NCBI GenBank assembly: GCA_963738615.1
Contig: CAVTXI010000012.1
Span: 1 to 64,000 of the forward strand
Source of the DNA: CAVTWY01 sp963738615
Lineage (GTDB): Bacteria > Pseudomonadota > Gammaproteobacteria > Burkholderiales > Burkholderiaceae_C
Direction of reading: 5' to 3'
DNA length: 64,000 bases
Positions 31,639 to 40,641 of the stretch are shown one piece after another (the stretch's first letter is position 1; every line of letters begins with the position of its first letter). Both the position numbers and the translations under genes were made by a program. The notes under the pieces are model-generated. The model saw nothing but the letters and a program-made list of their open reading frames with translations. It did no database searches and was not told where the DNA came from.

Positions 31639-32628
31639 TCAGCCCGAGGGTGCGCGGATCAACGCCTGGAACACCGCGGTCGCGGCGCCGGGCAGCAGCG
31701 GCATCAAGATGCCGGCGATCTTCGGCCAGTGGAGCTTCAAGAAAGCGTGCGGCGCTTCGACGTCGGCCTGTGACGACAGCGTGCCCTCGCACAGCAGCCG
31801 CGCGTGCAGGCGCTGCAGCCACGCGGCCGCGGCGAGGTAGCCGGCCGCAAGCAACAGGCTGAAGTACAGCCCGCCCATCAGGCTGATGGTCGGCGCCAAT
31901 CCCAGCGCCGCATCGCGCACGTCGGCCGCCAACAGCGATGCGCACAGCCGGTACAACGCCGTCGCGGTCGCGACCCACACCGCGAGAAAGATCGCCGCGG
32001 CGAACATCAGGTTCGTGATCGCGCGCATCTGCGCGCCCGGTTGTCCCTGGTGAGACGACGGCCACAGCAGCATCGACGTGGTCAGCAGCGCCACCGCGCC
32101 GACCACGAAGGCTAACGTGCCGTTCAGGCTCGCCATCGTCAGGAAGCCGGGGCCGATGAGCTTCAGGCTCGCCACCAGTGGCATGAATGGAATGAAGGGC
32201 TTGTTGCCAGTGACCGCCAAGGCGAACAGCACGGCGCAAGCCGCCACGACGGCGACCGCAAAGGCACGCAACAGGCTGCGTCGGAAGGCAGCGTCGTGGG
32301 CCGACGCGCGGTGCAGCAGCCAGCCGCAGACGCCGACGGTACCGAGCGTCACCACCCACAGCATCACCGTCAGGCACAGCCACCACATGCCCGACTCGGC
32401 GACAGAAGCCGCCTCTTTCATCGAGATGCGATCGGGATAGCCCGGCAGCGTCATGCGGTCGAACGCCGGCTTGGGAACCGACGCCGCATCGAGGTCGACG
32501 ACCATGCCGAGGAGGGCGGTGAGCACGAACACGGCCAACACAGCGGCGGCCGGCAGCAATGCACCGCGGCGTTCGTGCAGGACCGCGGGTAAGGCGGCCA
32601 AAGGGTTGGGCGAGGGCACGGGGTTCAT
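31639..32628 (-). CDS. Polytopic membrane protein of unknown function
   Basis: 329 residues with about seven hydrophobic segments (AAVLAVFVLTALLGMVV, WWLCLTVMLWVVTLGTVGVC, AFVVGAVALLTTSML, YFSLLLAAGYLAAAAWL among them). I do not recognise a family. It sits between a DUF3108 gene and the transpeptidase-like gene on the same strand, suggesting a cell-envelope operon. Confidence 0.65.
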   Translation of the reverse strand: MNPVPSPNPLAALPAVLHERRGALLPAAAVLAVFVLTALLGMVVDLDAASVPKPAFDRMTLPGYPDRISMKEAASVAESGMWWLCLTVMLWVVTLGTVGVCGWLLHRASAHDAAFRRSLLRAFAVAVVAACAVLFALAVTGNKPFIPFMPLVASLKLIGPGFLTMASLNGTLAFVVGAVALLTTSMLLWPSSHQGQPGAQMRAITNLMFAAAIFLAVWVATATALYRLCASLLAADVRDAALGLAPTISLMGGLYFSLLLAAGYLAAAAWLQRLHARLLCEGTLSSQADVEAPHAFLKLHWPKIAGILMPLLPGAATAVFQALIRAPSG

Positions 32629-32643
32629 CCGTCGGCAACCGTT

Positions 32644-33393
32644 TCAAGGCTGGCGCGCGTCGGGGCAACGTGGCGCTGCGTCCGCGGCCAGCGGCGCAGG
32701 GGCCGCGCGGGCCGCGGTGAAGTCGAGGTTCACGCCCTCGATCGTGATGCGCAAGGGCTGGAAGTCACGTGCCGGATCGAGCAGCAGCGACACCACACCG
32801 CCGCCGTGCTTCTCGCTGCGGATCGAGTGGGCCCGTGAGGTGCCGACCACAGGCGACGGCGAAGGCCCTTCGAAGACGACTCGGTGCGTCTTGTGCGCGC
32901 CGCGTTCGACCACGGCGTGGGTCTCGACTTCGCCCGCGAGCTTCGACGGCGCAGCGGCCATCAGCGCCAGCTGGAACGACATCGGGTCCCACGCGGGCCA
33001 AACGATGTCGACCGTGCGAACCTCGCCGTTGCCCAGCCGCGTGACGGCCTTGCCGGCGGCCCAATCGAAGGTGGTGCGGACGTTGTTGCGTGGCTCGCTA
33101 TGGTCGATGTGCACGTATTCGATCGGCACGAGACGGTCGCCCTCGATGCGAACGACGCTGCATTCGTCGAAGCCGCGCTCGATCACCGTCCAGCGTACGG
33201 TCGCGGCCAGGGTGTACATCGCGTGCGTGGCCGAGCGACGCAGTTGCGCGACTGCGCTGGCGCGAGCGTCGATCAGCGCGACGGTCTTGCGACCTTCGAA
33301 CGTCGCCGCAAACGCCTGGGGTAGCTGCGGCTGCGCACAGGCGGTGCCTGTCGCGAGGGACAGCAGAACCCATGGCGCGAGGCGTGCAGGCAT
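32644..33393 (-). CDS. DUF3108 secreted protein
   Basis: 249 residues with a signal peptide (APWVLLSLATGTACA). The body has the DUF3108 pattern of alternating strands: YTLAATVRWTVIERGFDEC, RLVPIEYVHIDHSEP and TTFDWAAGKAVTRL. Such proteins are periplasmic or lipoprotein-like and of unknown function. First gene of the minus-strand envelope operon; it diverges from the second TRAP operon. Confidence 0.75.
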   Translation of the reverse strand: MPARLAPWVLLSLATGTACAQPQLPQAFAATFEGRKTVALIDARASAVAQLRRSATHAMYTLAATVRWTVIERGFDECSVVRIEGDRLVPIEYVHIDHSEPRNNVRTTFDWAAGKAVTRLGNGEVRTVDIVWPAWDPMSFQLALMAAAPSKLAGEVETHAVVERGAHKTHRVVFEGPSPSPVVGTSRAHSIRSEKHGGGVVSLLLDPARDFQPLRITIEGVNLDFTAARAAPAPLAADAAPRCPDARQP

Positions 33394-33582
33394 GGCGAGT
33401 GTGAGCGGACAGAAAGAGTGCAGCAGATAACCGATCGTATTCCTGCACGGATTCCGTTCGCGGCATCCTTCAGAAGTTCCATGTTCGAATACTTCGCTCT
33501 AGATTTGCGACCCAGACCCGACCCGGCTGCATGGCGTACGGCGCGCCTGCGGCCAACGACGAACCATCAGGAGACCTGACCC

Positions 33583-34650
33583 ATGCACCGTTCCCTTCAA
33601 CGCATCGCGCTGGCTGCCGCGGCGGCCGCCGTGCTGGCATCAACCGCTCTGCCGGCAGCCGCGCAGACCGAAATCAAGATGACCGTCTGCTCCGGTCAGG
33701 CACCGGTGCTCGCGTTCGTCCGGCAGATCAGCCAAGCCCTGATTCCGACGGTCAACGCGGAGTTGGCCAAGACCGGCAAGCTGAAGATCACGTGGAACGA
33801 AGCGTACGGCGGCACGCTCGCCAAGATCGGCGGCGAACTCGAGGCGATGGAGAGCGGCACCTGCGACATGGGCATCGTTGGCACCGTGTTCCACCCCGCC
33901 AAGTTGCCGCTCCATCAGGTCACGTTCATGACGCCGTTCGGGCCGCGAGACCAGAAGATGGTCGCGGATGTCATGAACGACATGAACCGCAACCATGCGG
34001 GTCTGAAGGCCGGTTGGGAAAAGCACAACCAGGTGTTTCTGGTCGGCACCGCGATCGATGAATACGGCCTGTTCTCGACGTTCCCGGTCACGAAATACGA
34101 AGACATGGCGGGCAAGAAGCTCGGCAGTTCGCCCGCGCCGCTGCTGTGGCTGCGGGGCACGGGCGCGACCGGCGTCGTCTCCGGGCTGCCTTCGTACTAC
34201 AACGACGTGAAGTCTGGCGTCTACGGCGGCGTGCTCACGTTCCTGTCGGCCGGCGTGCCGATCAAGCTGCACGAAGTCGCGCCGAACTGGATCGCAACCG
34301 GCATGGGCGCGACGTTTCCGGGCGCGCTGTCGGTCAACAAGCAGGCCTGGGACAAGCTGGGACCCGAAGGTCAGGCGGCGTTGCGCGTTGCCGCGGACGC
34401 TTATACGGCCAAGTACCAGATCGAGGCCACTGCCAATCTGGCCAACGCGGAGAACGCGTTCAAATCCGCCGGCGGGAAGTTCACCGCGCTTTCGCCCGAA
34501 GAGCGCCAGCGCTGGGCCCGCGCGATCGAAAACCCGGCCAAGGCGTGGCTCGACAAGAACGGCGAGCCCGCACGCGCTGTGCTGAAGGACTACATGGATG
34601 CGCTGCGCGCCAAGGGCGTCAAGTTCGAACGCGACTGGGACAAGGAATGA
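33583..34650 (+). CDS. dctP: TRAP transporter solute-binding protein (DctP), second system
   Basis: 355 residues with a signal peptide ending ALPAAAQT and a DctP fold. The start region EIKMTVCSGQAPVLAFVRQI and the segment AGKKLGSSPAPLLWLRGTGA are atypical compared with C4-dicarboxylate DctP, so the ligand may differ. AGGAGA precedes the ATG at the right distance. Confidence 0.85.
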   Translation: MHRSLQRIALAAAAAAVLASTALPAAAQTEIKMTVCSGQAPVLAFVRQISQALIPTVNAELAKTGKLKITWNEAYGGTLAKIGGELEAMESGTCDMGIVGTVFHPAKLPLHQVTFMTPFGPRDQKMVADVMNDMNRNHAGLKAGWEKHNQVFLVGTAIDEYGLFSTFPVTKYEDMAGKKLGSSPAPLLWLRGTGATGVVSGLPSYYNDVKSGVYGGVLTFLSAGVPIKLHEVAPNWIATGMGATFPGALSVNKQAWDKLGPEGQAALRVAADAYTAKYQIEATANLANAENAFKSAGGKFTALSPEERQRWARAIENPAKAWLDKNGEPARAVLKDYMDALRAKGVKFERDWDKE

Positions 34651-34656
34651 GCAGAC

Positions 34657-34712
34657 CGGGCCGACACTGACGCGCGGCCCAGGCCCTTCGCGCGCGTCGC
34701 CGGGCAAGGGCC
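34657..34712 (+). other. Two hairpins in the dctP-dctQ spacer
   Basis: GGGCC...GGCCC and GGCCCTT (34682-34688) pairing with AAGGGCC (34706-34712) lie in the 90-bp gap between dctP and dctQ. Such hairpins between binding-protein and permease genes often slow 3' decay or cut transcription so that more binding protein is made. No U-run follows. Confidence 0.5.
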
Positions 34713-34740
34713 CGTCAACCCGATCGACCAAGGATTCCCG

Positions 34741-35292
34741 ATGCTTGACGCCCTCGCGGCGCTGCTGTCGCGCGTGACCCGGCTGATGAACGCGGCGGGC
34801 ACCAGCGTCGTGCTCTTCATCATGCTGGTGATCCTCGCCGATGTGGTCGGACGCGGCGCTTTTTCGAGTCCGCTGCCGGGCACGCCCGAGATCGTCGCCA
34901 TGTCGATCGCGGTCGTCGTGTACCTGCAGTTCCCCAGCACGCTGGCCGCCGGTCGCGTCATCGCGGCCGATGGCCTGGTGGGCTGGCTCGCCACGCGATC
35001 GGTACGCGCCGAGCAATGGCTGCTGGCTGCGCACCATGTGATCGGCGCCATGCTGTTCGCCGCGACCGCGTGGTTTGTCTGGCCGCTGGTGCGCACCGCG
35101 TTCACGACCGGCGACTTCTACGGCACCGACGCCGTGTTCAAGTTCCCCAAGTGGCCGATTCTTTCGGTCGTGCTGTTCGGTTCGGCCATGATGGCGCTTC
35201 AGTATCTGGTGCTCGCTGCGCAGTTCATCCGCGCCGGCCGGGACCGCCGCGCGCTGCAGCAGATCGACCCGGCCGACAAGGTGATTTCTTGA
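34741..35292 (+). CDS. dctQ: TRAP transporter small permease (DctQ), second system
   Basis: 183 residues with four hydrophobic segments (VVLFIMLVILADVVGRGAF, then VIGAMLFAATAWFVWPLV). It is typical DctQ in length and in the motif GTPEIVAMSIAVVVYLQFP. The last four bases (TTGA) overlap dctM, the same junction as in the first TRAP operon. Confidence 0.85.
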   Translation: MLDALAALLSRVTRLMNAAGTSVVLFIMLVILADVVGRGAFSSPLPGTPEIVAMSIAVVVYLQFPSTLAAGRVIAADGLVGWLATRSVRAEQWLLAAHHVIGAMLFAATAWFVWPLVRTAFTTGDFYGTDAVFKFPKWPILSVVLFGSAMMALQYLVLAAQFIRAGRDRRALQQIDPADKVIS

Positions 35293-36612
35293 CGCCGCTC
35301 GAGATCGGCATCGCCGGCTTTGTCGCGCTGACGCTGCTGATCTACCTCGGCATGCACATCTCGTCGGCGCTGCTGCTGGTGGCGTTTGTCGGCATCGCGA
35401 TTGATTCGCGACAACTGGATGCTGGCCGGGCGCATCCTCGGGCAGACCGCCACGGACGCGGTCACCGAATACGAGTTCGGCACGGCGCCGCTGTTCGTGC
35501 TGATGGGCTTCATGGTGATGGCAGCCGGCATCGGGCGCGACAGCTATGCGATTGCCGAACGCCTGTTCGGCGGCATGCGTGGCGGCATCGGTCATGCGAC
35601 GGTCGTCGGTAACGCGGTGTTTTCGGCCGTCACCGGTGTGTCGATCGCGGCGGTCGTCATGTTTACTCGGATGGCCGTGCCTGAAATGTTGAAGCGCGGC
35701 TATCCGGCACGTCTGGCTGTGGGCACCGTGGCGGGTTCGGCGATGCTCGGCATGCTGATCCCGCCGTCGGTGCTGATGATCATCTACGCGGTGATCACGG
35801 AAACGTCGATCGGCGACATGTACAACGCCGGCATCGTCCCCGGCATCGTGCTGAGCCTGGCCTTCATGCTGACGATCTGGCTGAAGGTTCGCCGCAACCC
35901 CGCCGTCAATGACCGGATGATGTCCGGGGCAGCGGGCGCAGGTGCGCCGGGTGCGCTCGCGCTGGCCAAGCTCGGCCTGCCGATTCTTGGCCTGATCGTG
36001 CTGGTGCTGGGCGGCATGTACGGTGGCCTCTTCACCGCAACCGAAGCCGGCGCGGTGGGCGCGGCCGGCGGCATCGTTCTGGCGATCCTGCGCGGCGCGC
36101 TGACGCCGCGCTCGTTCTGGCGGATCCTGATCGACACGGGCTATGTGACCGCGTCGATCGTGCTGATCATCGCGTCGGCAGCCATGTTCACGCGTTTCCT
36201 TGCGATCTCCGGGCTGCCCGGCTACTTGTCGCAGTGGGTCGCCGCGAATCAGTTTTCGCTGATGACCGTGATGCTGGTCTACGTACTGATCGTGCTCGTG
36301 CTGGGCACTGCGCTCGATTCGGTGTCGACGGTGCTGATCGCGGTGCCAGTGTTCGCGCCGGTGTTCAAGGCCATGGGCGCTGACCTCGTGTGGGTCGGCA
36401 TCATCACGATGATCGCGGTCGAGGTCGGCATCATCACCCCGCCGCTGGGCATCAGTCCGTTCATCGTCAAGAGCACGTTGAACGCGGACGGGTTGGGGAA
36501 TCGCATTTCGCTGTCGGACATCTACATCGGCGCGCTGCCGTTCGCGCTGGCGGCATTGGGGGTCATCGCCTTGCTGATCGGCTTCCCGCAACTCGCGCTG
36601 ATCCTGAAATAA
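35289..36612 (+). CDS. dctM: TRAP transporter large permease (DctM), second system, one frameshift near 35,402
   Basis: The N-terminal 37 residues (TPLEIGIAGFVALTLLIYLG, then MHISSALLLVAFVGIA) read in one frame from TTG 35289. The remaining 400 (LIRDNWMLAGRILGQTATDA, GSAMLGMLIPPSVLMIIYAV, IITPPLGISPFIVKS) read in another. Removing the A after GGCATCGCG restores one frame of about 440 residues, the normal DctM size. Everything else is intact, so a sequencing error or a very recent mutation is likely. Without the fix the transporter lacks a working large subunit. Confidence 0.82.
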
Positions 36613-36725
36613 GGCGTCCCGGAGTCGGCGCAAAGGGCGCTACCGCTGCCGTACTACGCGCTTTTAGTTAACATAATATACAAGGGTAATCGCGCACCTT
36701 TCGCTTAACGGCAAGAGGGAATGCT

Positions 36726-36740
36726 CCAGCGTAACGCTGG
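36726..36740. promoter_or_regulatory. 15-bp palindrome upstream of the parA operon
   Basis: CCAGCGT-A-ACGCTGG is a perfect inverted repeat around one central base. It lies between an AT-rich patch (36,664-36,681, a possible -10 region containing CATAAT) and the first gene of the element. Candidate operator, for example for a partition or element regulator. Confidence 0.45.
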
Positions 36741-36768
36741 GCGAACGTCGAAGAGCCCCTGCCAGCTG

Positions 36769-36792
36769 CCCCCTCATCAACCGATGGAGGGG
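36769..36792 (+). promoter_or_regulatory. Hairpin that buries the ribosome-binding site of the first element gene
   Basis: CCCCCTCATC (36769-36778) pairs with GATGGAGGGG (36783-36792), nine of ten positions, around an AACC loop. The 3' arm contains the GGAGG that precedes ATG 36797 by about 6 bp. Translation of the parA operon could be gated by this stem. Confidence 0.55.
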
Positions 36793-36796
36793 TAGC

Positions 36797-37324
36797 ATGA
36801 ATTTGTCTTCGAAGGGTTGGCCGTGCAGGCCGGAAGGCTTGCGCCGGGCAGAGGCGAGCGGCGCATCCCAGGCGACGCAAATCGACCTCGCCGAGGCAGC
36901 ACCGCTGTCCGAGGCGGAGCGAGGGTTGGTCGCAGAAGTGCTGGCGGCCTTGAATCTCTCGGCTGTGAGGCGCGGCGCTGCTCCGCGGTGGCGCCTTGCT
37001 GATCCTTCGGCTCACGTCGGACTCGAGCGAGAGGTCCAGGGGCACTCCGCGGCGAGCGGAGACGGGCTGCGCACCGCCGCCGACGCTCTCGACGCGCTCG
37101 CAGCAGGGCAGGTACCCGAACGCGCCGATGCACTGACTGGAGCGCTCGCGCTACAGACGCAGTGCCTACACGCGCCTGCGCCGTCGCGCGACTTGCTCGA
37201 TGCGGCGGCGGGTCTCGAGACGCTGGCTACCGGGGGCACCCTCGACCTCGATGCGCTGGGCCGCGAGCGCGCAGCGCGCCTTGCGGCGCTCGTGCGTCAG
37301 CTCGTGCCGGCTTGGCAGTCATGA
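36797..37324 (+). CDS. Hypothetical protein, first gene of the element's parA operon
   Basis: 175 residues, Ala/Leu-rich and mostly helical (LSEAERGLVAEVLAALNL, TAADALDALAAGQVPERAD, LGRERAARLAALVRQLVPAW). I do not recognise it. The stop overlaps the parA start (ATGA), so it is cotranslated with the partition genes. It marks the first coding sequence on the right of a composition and function change from the TRAP operon. Confidence 0.6.
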   Translation: MNLSSKGWPCRPEGLRRAEASGASQATQIDLAEAAPLSEAERGLVAEVLAALNLSAVRRGAAPRWRLADPSAHVGLEREVQGHSAASGDGLRTAADALDALAAGQVPERADALTGALALQTQCLHAPAPSRDLLDAAAGLETLATGGTLDLDALGRERAARLAALVRQLVPAWQS

Positions 37325-38217
37325 CGACGCTCGTCTACGCCGTGCTCAACCCCAAGGGTGGCACGGGAAAAACCACCCTCACGGCCAACCTGGGCGCACT
37401 GTTAGCCGATCTCGGCCTGAACGTGCTGCTGATCGACGCCGATCCGGGACAGCCGTCCCTCAGTCGATTCTTCACCCTCGGCGCCCGCGCACCGCACGGC
37501 TTGACCAAGCTGATCACGAGTCGCAGCCTGACGCCGGCCGTCATCTCTTCCGTGCTGTTGCCCGATCCGGAAACGGAGGACTCGCGCATCAAGCGGCTGC
37601 GCCTCAAGGGCCGGTTGGACCTCGTCTACTCCGATGCGGGCCAGGAGCTTCAGATCTGGCTTAACGAGCGCGTCGACTACTACACGTCACTCGCGCTCAG
37701 CCTGCGCAACCCCGAGGTTGCTGAGGCCTACCACGTCGTGCTCATCGACACCCAGGGCGCGCTCGGCAAGGTCCAGGACGCCGCGTGGTACGCGGCCGAT
37801 CAGATCATCACCCCGGTCTCACCGGACACCGTCTCCGGCCAGGAACTGTTCAGTGCCTTTGCGTCGCAAACCGCGCGCATGGGCACCGTGCGCACCCACC
37901 CGCCGCAGACGCATGTGGTGATCTACAAGCAGACGAAGACGAACGACGCCAAGAGGCTTACATCCCTCATACGCGACGCCTACATCGAACTTCGAGGCAC
38001 GGTAAGGGTGGCCGATGCCGTCATCCCGTACGGCACTGCGTTCAACCGCTCCGCGACGGAGCGCACACCGGTTCATTGGCTTGACCCCGTGCGGGCCGCT
38101 CTGGCGATGCACAAGCTCGTCTGGGAACTGCTGCCGCAGCTCGAGGGCTTGTTCGCGAGCGAGATCGACTTGAACGGCATCGGCATCGAGCCGAAAGCCG
38201 AAGAAGGGGCGAACTGA
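37321..38217 (+). CDS. parA: ParA-family partition ATPase of an ICE
   Basis: 298 residues. The deviant Walker A box is at the start (LNPKGGTGKTTLTANLGALL), followed by IDADPGQPSLSRF and VVLIDTQGALG. ParA-type ATPases use the nucleoid to position DNA. In PFGI-1/SPI-7-like elements the parA (soj) gene lies at one end of the element and helps maintain the excised form. Overlaps parB by one base. Confidence 0.9.
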   Translation: MTTLVYAVLNPKGGTGKTTLTANLGALLADLGLNVLLIDADPGQPSLSRFFTLGARAPHGLTKLITSRSLTPAVISSVLLPDPETEDSRIKRLRLKGRLDLVYSDAGQELQIWLNERVDYYTSLALSLRNPEVAEAYHVVLIDTQGALGKVQDAAWYAADQIITPVSPDTVSGQELFSAFASQTARMGTVRTHPPQTHVVIYKQTKTNDAKRLTSLIRDAYIELRGTVRVADAVIPYGTAFNRSATERTPVHWLDPVRAALAMHKLVWELLPQLEGLFASEIDLNGIGIEPKAEEGAN

Positions 38218-39992
38218 TGGACAAGCGAACCCCCGTCACGCTCAAGGCCGTCGAGCGTAAGGCAGCGCAGGAACGCGAGGGCACCACCGGGGCACCGTCA
38301 GTGACGACCGAGCAAGTGCGGGCGATGTTCAGCAATGCGACGGGCAACCCGTTGCTCACGCCCAACCCGTTTCCCAGCGCCGCGGTCAATGGCGACGAGG
38401 AATACGACGGCGCGCCAATGGTGCTGGACCCACGCCGCGTCAAGGCATTCGATCGCAATCCGCGCCGCACGCGCAACCCGGAGTACGACCGGATTCGAGC
38501 GAGCATCGAAGTCAAGGGACTCCTCAACCCGGTCACCGTCACGCGTCGGCCCGGCGAGAGCCAGTACATGATCTATGGCGGCGGCAACACGCGCCTCACC
38601 ATCTTGCAGGAGCTGATCGAACGCGCTCCGCAGAACCCGCTGTATCAACTGCGGTGTAACTACCGTGCATGGAAGGGCGAGGCCGATATCCTGGCCGCGC
38701 ACTACATCGAAAACGATGTTCGCGGCGACCTCACGTGGTGGGACAAGGCCTGTACCTACAGCGACCTTAAGGCGGAGGTGGAGAAAGACGAGTCGCGGGG
38801 TGAGCTAAGCGCGAACGAGTTTCGGTCTCGCGCTGCCGCTCTGGGCATCACTGTAGGGCGCCGGCAAGCGCAGCTGCTCCAGTTCACCGCGACTCACCTT
38901 GCACCGGTTGGTCCTTGGCTCGCGTACTCGTCGGCCGACGAGATCCGCAACTACTGGTCGCCGGTCGAGCTGCTGCTCACCAGACTGAAGCCGGCAGGGC
39001 CAGCCGTGCCAGTGCTCCGTGACCTCGTGAGCGAACCGCTACAGCGGATGGCCGCAGATCTGCAAGTCGCCGCGGACGCAGGCGATGACGTCGCTGTGAC
39101 GGCTGACGCCAAGGCCATTCAGGCGCTTCTCCTTGACGCCGGCGCGAAGTACCTCAACAAAAGCCGCAACGTCGTGGCCAGCCTTGTTGCGAAGGCGCAG
39201 GCCAATCCGCAGATCACTGCGGCGCAACTGGAGGCGGCGCAGCGCTTTGCCACACCTTCAACCCAAGAAACACCGCGCGAGGGCGCTGGTATCGCAGTGA
39301 CTCCTGACGATGGCAGCGCCGACTCAGCCGCTGCGCCAACACAGGCCATCCTCCCCACCCCGATGCTTGCGCCGGTCGCCGGATGGCAGAGAGCGCTCCC
39401 ACCCGAGCTCGATCCCGTCGCCATAGCGTCTGCCGTGGGCATGAGGCCGCTACCACCAGATGGCCCGCAGCACGACGCATCACCTGCCGATGTCAACGTC
39501 CAGCTACGCGGACGCATCGTCCAACTCGCCGAGGCCTTTGCCGCAAGCTGCCACATCCAGCCGTGCTTCCACAAGGCCAACGAGATGCCGTTGGGCTACT
39601 ACATGGATCTGCCCACGGACCGACTGCGCGCGCTCGGCAGTTGGACCGTCCAAGAACACGTGCAGGTCCTGCTGCGGCACACGGCGTGGTCGCTGCTCGC
39701 GACGATCAGCGGCCAGTTCGACGCCGAAGTTGCCGGCCAAGTGCCGACGGACTCTTCCTGGTCGCGCGCAATGGCCGACGAGAGCTTGCGCCAACGCTTG
39801 GTCGACGACGAGATCCTCTGGGTCAAAGGTCTGCCATTCCTCGACGCCAACGGCGTCTTCCTCGTTCTGACCGAGCCCAAGGTGCTTGCGCCGACCTTCT
39901 TGGACCTTGTCCGCGCTGTCCATGCCTATTCGAAGCAAAGCCGCGTCTTCGCGCGGTTGCTGCTCAACCCCTTGGCGTCGCTGAAGTCTTGA
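38217..39992 (+). CDS. parB: ParB-family protein, PFGI-1-class ICE type
   Basis: 591 residues, longer than chromosomal ParB. Residues about 75-170 form the ParB/Srx nuclease-like domain (DRIRASIEVKGLLNPVTVTR, YMIYGGGNTRLTILQEL); the GG-NTR motif replaces the usual GERR box, a trait of this ICE group. The rest is helical (WKGEADILAAHYIENDVRGD) with a long C-terminal extension. With ParA it should segregate the extrachromosomal circle. The TGATG junction couples it to parA. Confidence 0.88.
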   Translation: MDKRTPVTLKAVERKAAQEREGTTGAPSVTTEQVRAMFSNATGNPLLTPNPFPSAAVNGDEEYDGAPMVLDPRRVKAFDRNPRRTRNPEYDRIRASIEVKGLLNPVTVTRRPGESQYMIYGGGNTRLTILQELIERAPQNPLYQLRCNYRAWKGEADILAAHYIENDVRGDLTWWDKACTYSDLKAEVEKDESRGELSANEFRSRAAALGITVGRRQAQLLQFTATHLAPVGPWLAYSSADEIRNYWSPVELLLTRLKPAGPAVPVLRDLVSEPLQRMAADLQVAADAGDDVAVTADAKAIQALLLDAGAKYLNKSRNVVASLVAKAQANPQITAAQLEAAQRFATPSTQETPREGAGIAVTPDDGSADSAAAPTQAILPTPMLAPVAGWQRALPPELDPVAIASAVGMRPLPPDGPQHDASPADVNVQLRGRIVQLAEAFAASCHIQPCFHKANEMPLGYYMDLPTDRLRALGSWTVQEHVQVLLRHTAWSLLATISGQFDAEVAGQVPTDSSWSRAMADESLRQRLVDDEILWVKGLPFLDANGVFLVLTEPKVLAPTFLDLVRAVHAYSKQSRVFARLLLNPLASLKS

Positions 39993-40023
39993 CGCCCGAC
40001 ACACGACCGGGAGTACCCACCAC

Positions 40024-40641
40024 ATGGCAACCAATTTCCTGCTGCAAAGCCCCGAACTGGCTGTAGCAGTCATTGCCCATTTCATGCGTCGTTTGGCCGA
40101 CGAGGACTTCTTTGACGCCGCGATCCGCTCCGGCGCATCGCCCGAGTTGCTCGACGTGTTGCGCTCACAGGCACGGCTCGACGAAACCCTGCGCGCCTTC
40201 ACGCATCCCGGTGCGATCGCGGTTGCGATCGACGAGACGCGTGCGCTGCGTGACCTCAGGCGCACGATGCGCGCCACCGAGACCAACGTTCGGATGGAGT
40301 ACCTCGCGCGCAATGGCGCCACGGTCGACCAGTTGACTCGGTGGTACTCGCTGTCGAGTCAACAGGCCAGGGATCTGCGCGAGGGGCTTGGCGTAGCAGC
40401 GAAGGTGGGCCGGCCCTGTCGGCCAGCCGACGTGAAGCTGCGTGACCAGATCCACGCTGCGTGGGCCTTGATCGCGGATGGAGCCGCGGAACGCGACGCG
40501 TACTTCGCTCTGCATCAACAGTTCCCCGAGTGCTCCGTCGCGGCCCTGGCGAATGTCGTTCGCGAGCACGAAGCGGAAGTCATCGTCACACGGCCACCGA
40601 AGTCGCCCAACGCGCCGTCCGACGAGGGGTTGGAAGCATGA
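40024..40641 (+). CDS. DUF2857-family ICE protein
   Basis: 205 residues. It begins FLLQSPELAVAVIAHFMRRL and contains RMEYLARNGATVDQLTRWYS and GRPCRPADVKLRDQIHAAWA, matching DUF2857 proteins found next to parB in SPI-7-like elements. A helix-turn-helix is likely in LTRWYSLSSQQARDLRE. Function is not established; regulation (a FlhC-like fold has been suggested for related proteins) is possible. Confidence 0.75.
   Translation: MATNFLLQSPELAVAVIAHFMRRLADEDFFDAAIRSGASPELLDVLRSQARLDETLRAFTHPGAIAVAIDETRALRDLRRTMRATETNVRMEYLARNGATVDQLTRWYSLSSQQARDLREGLGVAAKVGRPCRPADVKLRDQIHAAWALIADGAAERDAYFALHQQFPECSVAALANVVREHEAEVIVTRPPKSPNAPSDEGLEA

Noticed and set aside
33640..36633. A 997-codon open frame on the minus strand opposite the second TRAP operon
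   Set aside because: It is the antisense shadow of dctP-dctQ-dctM in GC-rich DNA: composition is Arg/His/Asp/Gln-heavy with no domain, and it spans three real genes and their spacers.
36613..36797. tRNA gene or att site at the element edge
   Set aside because: I could not fold any stretch into a cloverleaf, and no direct repeat of plausible att length with another place in the window was seen.
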